NCBI GenBank assembly: GCA_041287425.1
Contig: JBEULG010000040.1
Location: 62,001 to 126,000 of the forward strand
From: JAFGSI01 sp041287425
GTDB taxonomy: Bacteria > Chloroflexota > Anaerolineae > Anaerolineales > Villigracilaceae
Direction: 5' to 3'
DNA length: 64,000 nucleotides
Below are positions 50,873 through 60,100 of the stretch, one piece after another. Position numbers and translations under genes: made by a program. How positions within the stretch are numbered: position 1 is the stretch's first letter; every line of letters begins with the position of its first letter. The notes below the pieces were generated by a model. The model made no database searches. It saw only the letters and a program-made list of their open reading frames with translations, and was not told the DNA's origin.

Positions 50873-52036
50873 TCACGGCATCTGATGGACGAAGCGCCAG
50901 CCGTCTGCCCCCGGCTGGACTTCGCTGTTCAGGCCCACCACCTCGAACCAGGTCGCGCCGGGCTTGAAGGGGAAGGGCGAGCCGTCGGCATAGGCCAGGG
51001 AGAGGACGGCGTTGGGGGCGTTGCGCTGCCAGGTGACCTCGTACACCTGTCCATCGCGGCAGGCGAAGGCCCGGCCGGAGCCTGTCAGCAGGATGTCCCA
51101 CATCTCCGGCGTGCGGCTGTAGGCCTCGTGGGTGACGAACAGGACGACCACGTTGTCGAAGGCCAGTTGCTGACCGGTCGCCCGGTCGAGGAGCGGTTCG
51201 TAGGTTTCGCCCGCGCCGCCTGAGTAATCGTTCTGGGCGTCCGCGAAGCGCAAATAGCGGCCTGTGACCGGGTCGTAGTCCCAGCGGTTGTAGATGGCCG
51301 CCGAGTAGCGGACGGTCAGGCTGGCGGCTGATTGGCCTCCCTCCGGCGGGGTCATCTGGAAGAACATGCCGGTCAAATCCTGGCGGCCGCCGTCAATGCC
51401 GCGGCCGACGGCGTATTGACTCAGGGCAGCCGTGTCCACCACCAGCAGGTTGTAGCCGTTGGGGTCGAGTCGCCGCAGAGGGGTGTTGGGGCCTTCCACC
51501 ACCAGGCGGTCGGCGAATTCGGCCGAGTGCAGCCGGTTGAGGACGCGCTCGTCGGCGGAGCCGAAGGCGAGGATGGCTTTGTATGCGCGCACGATATTGG
51601 CGTCGAAGAAGCGCGCCGAGCGGATGGGGCCGACGGTATCGGCGTCTTGCCCATAGAAAATGGCGATGAAGCGGGTCGTGCCTTCTTCTGTGTAATATTC
51701 GTACACCAAATCGGCCCGCGAAAGCCCATACTGCGGACGGTGATTGCGCGGCAGATTCTCGACCTTGATAGCCAGCGGCCGGCGCTCCAGGAGGGCCGGG
51801 TCGGCTACCTCCAGGCCGGTGAGCGGATTGACGTTGGCGGGGAAATCGGCCGGGCCGCGGCCCTCGGGCGGATAGGCCGGCGTAGCAGACGGTTGGGGGC
51901 TGGCTGTGGCGGTCGGGGCGGGGAGCGGGGTGGCGGTCGGGAGCGGGGCGACGGTCGCCTCGGTCGGCGCGCTGGCCGGCGTGCAGGCGCCGGCAAAGGT
52001 CAGGAGCAGCAACAAGAGGGGAAAAACCTTTTTCAT
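50873..52036 (-). CDS. DUF3048 family lipoprotein
   Basis: The protein has 387 residues. The signal peptide ends in AGAC (Cys18), followed by a Pro/Thr/Ala-rich linker. NPLTGLEVADPALLERRPLAIKVEN opens DUF3048, and RADLVYEYYTEEGTTRFIAIFYGQ, GPIRSARFFD and a C-terminal WFEVVG region complete it. Family members such as YerB are surface lipoproteins of unknown biochemical role. The start at 52036 has AAGGAGG directly upstream. It is divergent from the DUF2085 gene. Confidence 0.9.
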   Translation of the reverse strand: MKKVFPLLLLLLTFAGACTPASAPTEATVAPLPTATPLPAPTATASPQPSATPAYPPEGRGPADFPANVNPLTGLEVADPALLERRPLAIKVENLPRNHRPQYGLSRADLVYEYYTEEGTTRFIAIFYGQDADTVGPIRSARFFDANIVRAYKAILAFGSADERVLNRLHSAEFADRLVVEGPNTPLRRLDPNGYNLLVVDTAALSQYAVGRGIDGGRQDLTGMFFQMTPPEGGQSAASLTVRYSAAIYNRWDYDPVTGRYLRFADAQNDYSGGAGETYEPLLDRATGQQLAFDNVVVLFVTHEAYSRTPEMWDILLTGSGRAFACRDGQVYEVTWQRNAPNAVLSLAYADGSPFPFKPGATWFEVVGLNSEVQPGADGWRFVHQMP

Positions 52037-52119
52037 GGAACCTCCTTCATTCCGAAGACGCAATGATACCGCGTTTGGTTCTTTCCGAGAGGAATTTTTC
52101 CATTTCTGCTCCATTAAGT

Positions 52120-52125
52120 TATAAT
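52120..52125 (+). promoter_or_regulatory. TATAAT box directly before an ATG (leaderless start)
   Basis: The -10 hexamer ends 8 bases before the ATG at 52134, and there is no Shine-Dalgarno sequence, so the transcript probably starts at or next to the start codon. No clear -35 hexamer is seen. Confidence 0.55.
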
Positions 52126-52133
52126 AGTGCATC

Positions 52134-52982
52134 ATGCAAACGCCCCCTCGTAAACGCCTCGACCTGCTTTCCAGAATCTTCGTCGCCCTGGCGCTGGTTT
52201 TCGTCCTGGTCGGCTGGCTGATCAACACGCCGCCGGGTGTATTTGGCAAATTGAACGCCATCGGCTATGCTGTCTGTCATCAGATTCCGGAGCGTTCCTT
52301 TCCCCTCGGCGCGGAGCGTCACTCGCCGCTGTGCGCCCGCTGCAGCGGCATGTACGTGGGGGCCGTCATCGGCCTGGCGTTTCAATCGCTGACGGCCTGG
52401 AAGCGCTCGGCCATGCCGCCCTGGTATGTGCTTGTCGTCCTGGGGTTTTTTGTCGCCGCTTTCGGCGTGGATGGGTTGAATTCTTACCTTTATCTCATCA
52501 AACAAGCCTCGCCCGGCGCGCTGGCTTCGCTTCCCAACCTGTACGTGCCCAACAACACCCTGCGCCTGTTGACCGGCAGCGGGATGGGCCTGACCATGGC
52601 CGCCGGCATTTTCCCGGCTTTCAACGCCACCGTTTGGGCCGACGAGGTCGAACAGCAGGCGCTGCCGGGGCTGAAGGCCTTGGCGCTGCTGCTGGGAATT
52701 ACCCTGGCGGCGGACCTCTTGATTCTCACCGAAAGCCCGCTGGTGCTCTACCCGATGGCCTTCCTGACCATCGCCGGCGTCTTGCTGCTCCTGACGATGG
52801 TCTACACGATGGTGTGGGTGATGGTCATGCGCCAGGAGAATATGTTCAGGCGGCTCGGCGAAATGTGGCTGCCGCTCCTGGCCGGTTTTACGATTGCCCT
52901 GCTGCAAATTGCCGCCATCGATGCGTTGCGTTTCTGGGGCACCGGCACGTGGGAACCTTTCTCCTTCAGCGTGCGTAGATAG
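52134..52982 (+). CDS. DUF2085 family membrane protein
   Basis: The protein has 282 residues with about six hydrophobic segments. YAVCHQIPERSF and SPLCARCSGMYVG are the defining Cys/His motifs of DUF2085, whose function is unknown. The C-terminal half has extra membrane helices. It probably starts without a leader. It is followed at 21 bases by a DUF4126 protein with its own good ribosome site. Confidence 0.88.
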   Translation: MQTPPRKRLDLLSRIFVALALVFVLVGWLINTPPGVFGKLNAIGYAVCHQIPERSFPLGAERHSPLCARCSGMYVGAVIGLAFQSLTAWKRSAMPPWYVLVVLGFFVAAFGVDGLNSYLYLIKQASPGALASLPNLYVPNNTLRLLTGSGMGLTMAAGIFPAFNATVWADEVEQQALPGLKALALLLGITLAADLLILTESPLVLYPMAFLTIAGVLLLLTMVYTMVWVMVMRQENMFRRLGEMWLPLLAGFTIALLQIAAIDALRFWGTGTWEPFSFSVRR

Positions 52983-53003
52983 GAAAGGAGGTTACAACCG
53001 GAT

Positions 53004-53576
53004 ATGGACGCTTTGTTGGGCATCCTTTCTGCTTTTGGACTTTCGGCCAGTGCCGGCCTCAACGCTTACATTCCCTTGCTGATTGTGGGGGTCATCGCGC
53101 ATTATACGGACCTCATCAAACTGAATCCGCCTTTCGATTTGCTGGCCAATCCGTGGGTGTTGATTGTGCTGGGCATCCTGGTCATCATCGAGATGGTAGC
53201 CGATAAAGTGCCGGCCGTCAATCACATCAACGATGTCATCCAGACGGTGATTCGACCTGCGGCGGGGGCCATCATCTTCGCGGCCAGCGCCAACGTCATC
53301 ACCGATGTCAACCCCGTGCTGGCGCTGATTCTCGGCCTGCTGGTGGCGGGCGGGGTGCATACGGTCAAGGCGGTGGCCGTCCGACCGGCGGTTACGGCGA
53401 CGACCGGCGGGGCGGGCAACGTGCCGGTCAGCATTGCCGAGGATGTCATCGCGGCTGTCCTCTCCCTCCTGGCGACGCTCATTCCCATTCTGGTGGCTGC
53501 TTTCCTCATCTTGCTGCTCTCTCTCATCCTTTGGTGGATGTGGCGGCGCACCCGGCGAAGCCAGGGAAAAGCGTAA
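53004..53576 (+). CDS. DUF4126 family membrane protein
   Basis: The protein has 190 residues with four to five hydrophobic segments. It has the N-terminal GLSASAGLNAYIPLL, the central EMVADKVPAVNHINDV and the PAAGAIIFAA pattern of DUF4126. The function is unknown. The ribosome site is AAAGGAGG. It is likely co-transcribed with the flanking small membrane-protein genes. Confidence 0.88.
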   Translation: MDALLGILSAFGLSASAGLNAYIPLLIVGVIAHYTDLIKLNPPFDLLANPWVLIVLGILVIIEMVADKVPAVNHINDVIQTVIRPAAGAIIFAASANVITDVNPVLALILGLLVAGGVHTVKAVAVRPAVTATTGGAGNVPVSIAEDVIAAVLSLLATLIPILVAAFLILLLSLILWWMWRRTRRSQGKA

Positions 53577-53608
53577 GTTCCATATTCCAATCCAAAAAGG
53601 AGTCTTCC

Positions 53609-53932
53609 ATGAATCAGAGTTCTCCCCCCTACCCGCCCGTCCAGCAAGTCCGCACCAGCACCATGGCCATCATCAGCCTGATTACCGGTATCCTGGGCTT
53701 TGTCCAGATTTTGCCTTTCATCGGCCCGATTGCCGCCATCATTACCGGCCACATTGCTAAGGGCGAAATCAAGCGCAGCGGCGGCCTGGTCACCGGCGAT
53801 GGCCTCGCTACCGCCGGTTTGATTCTCGGTTATCTGATGCTGGCAATCGGCCTGTGTGCGCTGTGCGTTTTCGTCATCTTCCCCCTCCTGGGCATCGGAC
53901 TCACCATCCCCTTCCTGAACAGCGGCTATTGA
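53609..53932 (+). CDS. DUF4190-like membrane protein
   Basis: The protein has 107 residues. A proline-rich N-terminus precedes two hydrophobic segments around MAIISLITGILGFVQILPFI and GLATAGLILGYLMLAIGL. ITGHIAKGEIKRSGG lies between them, the arrangement of DUF4190. The function is unknown. The start at 53609 has AAAAGGAG upstream. Confidence 0.85.
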   Translation: MNQSSPPYPPVQQVRTSTMAIISLITGILGFVQILPFIGPIAAIITGHIAKGEIKRSGGLVTGDGLATAGLILGYLMLAIGLCALCVFVIFPLLGIGLTIPFLNSGY

Positions 53933-53938
53933 TTGGCG

Positions 53939-54097
53939 ATGGAAGCCCATCCCTCGAATTCTCCCTCTTCGGCCGGCAAGCCGACCCCGTGGCTCGTGGC
54001 GGGAGTTGTGGTCGTCGTCCTGTGTTGCACCTGCTTCGGGGCGCTGGGCTTGATTCTGGCGTTCGGTAAAGATTTGCTCAACGCCTTTGGTTTATAG
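53939..54097 (+). CDS. Small single-TM protein
   Basis: The protein has 52 residues. It begins MEAHPSNSPSSAGKPTPW, followed by a membrane segment of about 25 residues with a Cys-Cys-Thr-Cys cluster and a short polar tail. It starts 7 bases after the DUF4190 stop, with only a weak ribosome site, and is probably translated by coupling. It may be a tail-anchored or regulatory small protein. Its end overlaps the convergent DUF402-like gene by 20 bases. Confidence 0.6.
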   Translation: MEAHPSNSPSSAGKPTPWLVAGVVVVVLCCTCFGALGLILAFGKDLLNAFGL

Positions 54098-54605
54098 GCC
54101 GAGGCATATTCCGCCGACCCCGCTTTCCAACCGAAAGCGGGGTTGTGTGGTTTGCAAAGGCTGCCTGCAACTCGGCGAGGGCCGCCTGGGCCTGGGCGCG
54201 GGTCTCTGCGTCCAGGTCGAGAGCGGCGAACTCATCCTCGTCGAGTACGGTGGAGGTGCCGTCGGCGGCCACCCACAGGTCGAGGGCCAGGTCCACATAG
54301 GAGAGGCGGTCGGCGGCCTCCAGCACGGCCGGGCGGCCGATGTTGCAGTACCAGCCCTTGAGGCGGTCGTCATCCCGGTCGTGAATCTCGAAGATGTTGT
54401 ACCAGCGGTCGGTGTAGAAGGTCTCGACAAAGCGGTCGCCCTGACGGAGGGTGATGCCCATGAAAGGCAGGTCGGGGCGGTTGAAGCGCGCCTCCAGGCG
54501 GAGGAAGCCGGGGCGGCGCGCCAGCAGCCGGCCGGTGTAACGCCAGGTTTCCCGGCCGGCGGCATCGCGCTTGATGACGGTGATGGTCTCGTTCAGGCGA
54601 GCCAT
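54078..54605 (-). CDS. DUF402-like protein
   Basis: The protein has 175 residues. The blocks GRETWRYTGRLLARRPGFLR, RFVETFYTDRWYNIFEIHD, KGWYCNIGRPAVL and YVDLALDLWVAADG match DUF402 proteins, which include nucleotide-binding phosphatase-like members and RNA-binding relatives. The last 20 residues read through a GC-rich hairpin. The start overlaps the ABC ATPase stop by 13 bases, so the two are co-expressed. The activity is not predictable from sequence. Confidence 0.8.
   Translation of the reverse strand: MARLNETITVIKRDAAGRETWRYTGRLLARRPGFLRLEARFNRPDLPFMGITLRQGDRFVETFYTDRWYNIFEIHDRDDDRLKGWYCNIGRPAVLEAADRLSYVDLALDLWVAADGTSTVLDEDEFAALDLDAETRAQAQAALAELQAAFANHTTPLSVGKRGRRNMPRPINQRR
54117..54143. 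terminator. Hairpin inside the 3' end of the DUF402-like gene
   Basis: ACCCCGCTTTC pairs with GAAAGCGGGGT around a 5-base loop, between the convergent small membrane-protein and DUF402-like genes. It may terminate plus-strand transcription. Confidence 0.65.
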
Positions 54606-55603
54606 TCGACGGCCTCCGGCGGGACGTGTAAGGTCAGGAATTCGCCCCGCGCCGGGGCCTGCGGCAGGTGAAAGACCAGACCGTTGTCCAGCCTGACGCG
54701 GTAGCGGTCGTCCTGGAACAGGATGTCGGCGACGCGGCCGCCCAGGGGGTTGACGCCCGGCCCGAGGCGGGCAGCCGCGGGGCGAATCAGCAGGCTGACG
54801 GGGCTGCCCGCCGCCTCTTTCTCCCGATGAGTTGTTTCCAGAACCCCGAAGGCGGTCTCCACCCGTCCCTGGCCGAGGGCGCGGCCAGTGAGGACATTCC
54901 CCAGGCCGAGGAAACGCGCCGCCCAGGCCGAACCCGGCCGGCGCCAGACCTCGGCCGGGCTGCCGTCCCGCAGAATGCGACCCTCGTGGAGGAGCAGGAT
55001 GCGGTCGGCGAGGGCGAAAGCCTCCTCCTGGTCGTGGGTGACGTAGATGGCCGGAGTCTCGCCGGAGCGCAGGATGCGGCGCAATTCTTCGAGCAGGTCC
55101 TGGCGCAGGCTGCGGTCGAGGGCGCCGAGCGGCTCGTCGAACATGAGCAGACGCGGCCGGGGCGCCAGGGCGCGCGCCAGGGCGACGCGCTGCTGTTCGC
55201 CGCCCGACAGGTCGGTGACGCGGCGGGCGGCAAAGGCGCTCAGGTTGACCAGCGCCAGGGCTTCGGCGACGCGCCGCTCGATTTCCTGCCGCGGCCGATT
55301 CTGCATTCGCAGGCCAAAGGCCACGTTGTCGGCCACGTTCAGGTGAGGAAACAGAGCGTAATCCTGAAAGACCAGCCCAAAGCCGCGCTGGTGCGCCGGC
55401 AGGGAAGCCAGGTCTTGCCCATACCAGAGCAGACGGCCGCTTTCGGCGTTTTCCAGACCGGCGATGATGCGCAGCAGGGTGGATTTTCCGCTGCCCGAAG
55501 CGCCGAGCAGACAGACCGTCTCGCCAGCCGCGACAGAGAAAGAGACGCCTGCCAGCAGGGGCTGACCCTCGTAGGATTTGTAGATGTCCATCAGCGTGAG
55601 CAT
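54593..55603 (-). CDS. ABC transporter ATP-binding protein with TOBE-like C-terminus
   Basis: The protein has 336 residues. Walker A is GASGSGKST, the Q-loop region FQDYALFPHLNVADNV, the signature LSGGEQQR and Walker B LLMFDEPLGALD, with switch His in THDQEEA. The final 100 residues form a TOBE-type regulatory domain. This is the PotA/FbpC/CysA class of import ATPases. No permease or binding protein is adjacent, so the substrate is unknown. The chosen start (55603) gives the normal N-terminus of the family. Confidence 0.92.
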   Translation of the reverse strand: MLTLMDIYKSYEGQPLLAGVSFSVAAGETVCLLGASGSGKSTLLRIIAGLENAESGRLLWYGQDLASLPAHQRGFGLVFQDYALFPHLNVADNVAFGLRMQNRPRQEIERRVAEALALVNLSAFAARRVTDLSGGEQQRVALARALAPRPRLLMFDEPLGALDRSLRQDLLEELRRILRSGETPAIYVTHDQEEAFALADRILLLHEGRILRDGSPAEVWRRPGSAWAARFLGLGNVLTGRALGQGRVETAFGVLETTHREKEAAGSPVSLLIRPAAARLGPGVNPLGGRVADILFQDDRYRVRLDNGLVFHLPQAPARGEFLTLHVPPEAVEWLA

Positions 55604-55772
55604 GGAGAGCGCCTTTCCTTCGGCCGGCCATCGGATGGCGAGCGCAGGCCGAATTGTACTGCAAAATCCGAAGACCTTGCGGGCGGCTGCCGGCGGCTTT
55701 TGCGATTCTTTCGGGCGGCAGAGGCGGGGACTATCGGCCTCATAAGAACACACATTAAAATAGTCGTAAATG

Positions 55773-55801
55773 TTGATTTTTCTGATATAATGTACTATAA
55801 T
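55773..55801 (+). promoter_or_regulatory. Promoter of the XRE-cupin regulator
   Basis: TTGATT-N17-TATAAT, 29 bases before the start codon. The AT-rich, partly symmetrical ATATAATGTACTATAATAT sequence at the -10 could be an autoregulatory operator. Confidence 0.7.
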
Positions 55802-55829
55802 ATTGGTGAATTCAACCAAAGGATTGTGA

Positions 55830-56474
55830 ATGGCTCACCTCTCGGCTTATTTGCAGGGACAGCAACCCTCAGCGGTTTTGGAAACGGATGAGGAAATCAA
55901 CGTCGGCCGGCGGCTGCGTTCGCTCCGCGCCGAGCGCGGCCTCTCGCTGCGCGCCCTGGCGGAAATCAGCGGCCTGAACGTCAACACCCTCAGCCTCATC
56001 GAGAACGGACGCACTTCGCCCAGCGTCAACACCATCCAGCAACTGGCGAAGGCGTTGAACATGCCCATCACGGTTTTCTTCGAAACCAGCGCGCCGAAGA
56101 AAGAAATCATCTATCAAAAGGACGGCAATCGTCCGGCGGCTGTTTTTTCTTACGGTTCGTTGGAGGACCTGGCATCCGGCCTGGCCAGTGACCATGCTCA
56201 GCCGTTCATCGTCACCCTCAAACCGAAGGCGGAAAGCGGAACGACGCCCATCGTGCATACCGGCCAGGAGTTGATTTATTGTCTGGAAGGCAAAATCCGA
56301 TATTTCATCGGAGATGAATCGTACGATCTGGAAACGGGCGACAGCCTGGTCTTTCAGGCCTATCTGCCGCACCGCTGGGTGAATCCGGGCGAGACGCCGG
56401 CGCGGGCCCTCTTGATTCTGTGTCCGCTGGACGACCGCGACCGCCCGACCGAGCGTCACTTTTTGAATGGTTGA
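55830..56474 (+). CDS. XRE family transcriptional regulator with cupin domain
   Basis: The protein has 214 residues. The helix-turn-helix (about 25-80) includes GLSLRALAEISGLNVNTLSLIENGRTSPSV. The C-terminal cupin_2 barrel (about 130-205) includes HTGQELIYCLEGK and PHRWVNPGETPARALLIL. Such proteins sense small ligands. The gene stands before the triheme cytochrome with a 25-base gap, suggesting it controls that gene, itself, or the divergent ABC operon. Confidence 0.9.
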   Translation: MAHLSAYLQGQQPSAVLETDEEINVGRRLRSLRAERGLSLRALAEISGLNVNTLSLIENGRTSPSVNTIQQLAKALNMPITVFFETSAPKKEIIYQKDGNRPAAVFSYGSLEDLASGLASDHAQPFIVTLKPKAESGTTPIVHTGQELIYCLEGKIRYFIGDESYDLETGDSLVFQAYLPHRWVNPGETPARALLILCPLDDRDRPTERHFLNG

Positions 56475-56499
56475 TTGTTCAGGAAAGAGGAGGTGGAGG

Positions 56500-57066
56500 A
56501 TGAAGTCGAGAATGCTGATGCTGGTCTTTCTGTCTGTGGGCGTGCTGCTCCTGATGACGGCGGCTGTCGCGCCGACGAGGGCGCAAGTGGCCGCGCCAGC
56601 CGAGGAAACGGCGGAGGCGGTCAATTCCTGCCGCACCTGTCACACGCGACTGTATCAAAACTATGATACCGGTCATTGGTTCTGCTTGTGCGCCAATCGC
56701 AACGAGCGCTGCGTGGCCTGTCACGGCGGGGATGAGACCTCCTTCGAGGAAAGCACGACTCATGCCGGCCTGGTGACCAATCCGCTTGTGGACCCGGCCA
56801 CTTATTGCGGCCAATGCCATCCCGAAGACTACCAGGCGCGCGTGGATGAATTCGTCGCCATGACCGGCGCCCAGTTGCCCGCATTGACTGTCTATTATGA
56901 CTATGTTCCTCCAGAAGTGTCGCCGTCCCAGGCCAGTTTCCTGACCGAGATGCGGCCTGCCTGGCAGGTCTACAGCGGCTATGGACTGGCGCTGGCGGCG
57001 GTGGTTGCGTTTGGAATCATGTGCTATCGCTGCCGGAAGGGGAAACAGCCATCGGATAACGGTTGA
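56500..57066 (+). CDS. Membrane-anchored triheme c-type cytochrome
   Basis: The protein has 188 residues. A signal segment (about 5-25) is followed by CRTCH (44-48), CVACH (71-75) and CGQCH (103-107), three heme-c sites. An extra Cys-Leu-Cys lies at 62-64. A C-terminal membrane helix (about 160-176) ends in a CYRCRK cytosolic tail. It probably transfers electrons on the outer face of the membrane. The start has AAGAGGAGGTGG. It shows some resemblance to NapC/NrfH-like short cytochromes but is not clearly a member. Confidence 0.85.
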   Translation: MKSRMLMLVFLSVGVLLLMTAAVAPTRAQVAAPAEETAEAVNSCRTCHTRLYQNYDTGHWFCLCANRNERCVACHGGDETSFEESTTHAGLVTNPLVDPATYCGQCHPEDYQARVDEFVAMTGAQLPALTVYYDYVPPEVSPSQASFLTEMRPAWQVYSGYGLALAAVVAFGIMCYRCRKGKQPSDNG

Positions 57067-57104
57067 GGCGCGGGATTCGGCGCCCCGTTTCGACGGGGGT
57101 TTGG

Positions 57105-57110
57105 TACAAT
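57105..57110 (+). promoter_or_regulatory. TACAAT box directly before an ATG (leaderless start)
   Basis: The -10-like hexamer ends 8 bases before the ATG at 57119, the same distance as at 52134. No Shine-Dalgarno sequence is present. Confidence 0.5.
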
Positions 57111-57118
57111 TGCGGGGT

Positions 57119-60100
57119 ATGTCTGCGCCTGCCAAGCAACGCCCCGCTCTGCTGGATACGCCCCTCGAGCGGTGGATTCCCTTCAACCTCGAAACCCTGA
57201 CGATTGCCGTCATCTTCTTGGCGGCAGTCGTTTCGCGCTTCTACGACCTGGGGGCGCGGGCCATCAGCCACGACGAGGTCAACCACGTCGTCCCTGCCTA
57301 TGCGTTCTATCAGAACGGCAATTATTCCTACGACCCCCTCAGTCACGGGCCGCTGCAATTTCACATGATGGCCCTCTCGTATTTCCTGTTCGGCGACGAC
57401 GATTTTACCTCGCGCATCCCGGCTGCGACCTTCAGCGTGGCGGTCGTCCTGGTGGGCATGCTGCTCTTCCGCCGCTATTTCGGGCGGGCGGGGGCGATTG
57501 CGGCCGGGCTGATGCTGCTCATCTCGCCCTTCATGCTTTACTATGGGCGGTACGCCCGCAACGAAGTCTACATCGTGATGTGGGGCTTGCTGACCCTCTA
57601 TGCCATCTTGCGCTATTTGGAGAAGGGGGAACGCTGGGCGCTGTTCCTGTTCACGGCGGCCAATGCGTTTCACTTCGTGGACAAGGCCACCTCGTACATT
57701 TTTGCCGCCATGGAACTGATTTTCCTGGCCGTTTATCTGCTCGACCGGCTGACCCGCCGCGAGTGGCCGCGGCCGCGCCTGCGGCAGGCCTTCATCATCC
57801 TGTTGAGCCTCTCCATCCTTCTATGGGCCGGCGCGGCGGGCGTTTATCTGGAAGGGCAACGGCAGGCCGCTGCCAGCGCGGCGCTCAGCGCGCCGCTGCC
57901 CGATGAGCAGGCGACCTTCGAGCCGGTCCTCGCTCGCGGTGTGCGTGCCGCTGCTCTGGCGATGGGCGCCCTCGGCCTGATTCTGGCAGCCGCCGCAGCG
58001 GTGACGCTGGGGCGCGGCCTGGGCTGGGACGAAATCCGCCGCGAGCGTTCCTTCGACCTGGCCTGGCTGCTGGGGACGCTTATCCTGCCGCTCCTGGCGG
58101 CCATCGTCCCGGCGCTTCTCGGCAGACTGCCGCCGGCTGCCCTGGAACGGCTGCCGGCCTGGCTGCAGCCCTGGAATCCGCGCGATTATCTCTTCGTCTG
58201 GCCGGGCTGGGACCTGGCGGCGATTTTCTCCATCCCGCTGGTGCGGACGTTGCTGGTCATCTTGGTTCTGACGGGGGTGGCGATCTGGCTGGGCCGCTGG
58301 TGGAACCGCCAGCAATGGCCTTTGCATGTGGCCCTCTTCTACGTGCCGTTCGTTCTCTTCTACACTTCCTTCTTCACCAACCCGGCCGGGCTGTGGGGTG
58401 GTTTCACCGGCGCGCTGGGCTACTGGATGGAGCAGCAGGCGGTCATGCGCGGCGGCCAGCCGTGGTATTACTACGCTTTCCTGCAAATTCCTCTCTACGA
58501 ATTTCTACCGGCTTTGGGCGTGCTCGTCGCTGCCGGGATTGCGGCCAGCCGCCGCCTTTGGCAGTCGCGGCCGGGGGCGCCCTTCGAATCGGGGCAGGGG
58601 GAAGCGCAGCCGGTGCCGGTGGTGGCGCTGTGCGTCTTCTGGTCGCTGGCCAGCCTGGTGGCGCTCACGCTGGCGGGCGAGAAGATGCCCTGGCTGACAA
58701 TTCACATCGCCCTGCCGATGATTCTGACGACGGCCTGGGCGGTGGGTTGGCTCGTCGAGGGGGCCGGCCGGCCGGGGGTCCGGGGCGGAGGCGGCATACT
58801 GCGCGTAGCCATGATTGGGCTGTTTGCCGTTCTGGCACTGTTCACGGCCCGCGCCGCCTACCGCGCCGCTTATTTGTTCTACGATTACCCCTACGAATAC
58901 CTGGTCTATGCCCACGGCACGCCCGACGCCAAGGCCACTTATGAGGAGATCGCCGAACTTTCCGAGCGCATCACCGGCGGCGCCGACCTGGTGGTGGCGT
59001 ATGACAACAACGTGCGTTACTCCTACTGGTGGTACATGCGCCATTTCCCCAATCGGCTGGATTACAACACCGAGCCGTCGCGCGACCTGCGCCGGGCGGT
59101 GGTCATCGTCGCCAGCCCGGAGACAATTGCCCAACTTGGGCCGGTGGTGCGGGATGACTACTATGCCTTCAATTACAACCGTCTGTGGTGGCCGAACCTG
59201 GATTACTGGAGCCTGAAGTGGGAGAACATTGAGTTCGAATATCAATCTCAGGCCGGCTACGACCAGCCCCTGACGCTGCCGCGCTATCTGCAATTTGCCT
59301 GGCGGCACATTCAGCCGTTCTTTACCGACCCGGCGGTGCGCAGCGCGGTCTGGCAAATCTGGTTCAACCGCGACTATCGCGAATGGGCGGCGCTGCGCGC
59401 CAGCAACGCCTACACGCTGACCAACTGGGGCGTGGCCGAGCGAATGACGTTGTATCTGCGCAAGGATGTCAACAGTTTGATTTGGAATTACGGGAGCGCG
59501 GCGGGCGAGCCGGTCGTCGAGGCCGTTGACCCGTACCAGGCGCTCACGCTTCCCTTTGAGCCGGAGCGGGCCCTGGGAGGCGAGGGCAGCGCGGCTGGCC
59601 AGTTTCTGGGGCCGCGCGCCATCGCCGTCGCACCGGACGGCAGCCTGTACGTGGCCGATTCGCGCAATCACCGCATCCAGCATCTCAGCCCGGAGGGAGA
59701 GGTGCTGCACGTCTGGGGCGGGCCGGGCAGCGGGCCGGGCCAGTTCAACGAGCCCTGGGGGGTGGCCGTTTCACCCGATGGCCGCTACGTCTATGTCTGT
59801 GACACCTGGAATCATCGCGTCCAGCAATTTACTGCCAGTGGACGTTTCCTGCGCGCCTGGGGCTTTTTCGGGACGGGGGAGTCGCCGCAGGCGCTCTACG
59901 GGCCGCGCGGCGTGGCGGTGGACAGTAGCGGCCGCGTGTACGTGGCCGACACCGGCAACAAACGCATCCTCGTCTTCGACGCCGGAGGAAATTACCTGAC
60001 TCAGATTGGCAGCCCCGGCTTTGCGCCCGGTCAATTCGACGAGCCGGTCGGCGTGGCAGTCGGCGCCGATGGCCTGGTTTATGTCAGCGACACCTGGAAT

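Noticed and set aside
54606..55664. Upstream extension of the DUF402-like frame through the ABC ATPase gene
   Set aside because: The extension is the alternate frame of a clear ABC ATPase. Only the part from 54605 downwards has DUF402 features.
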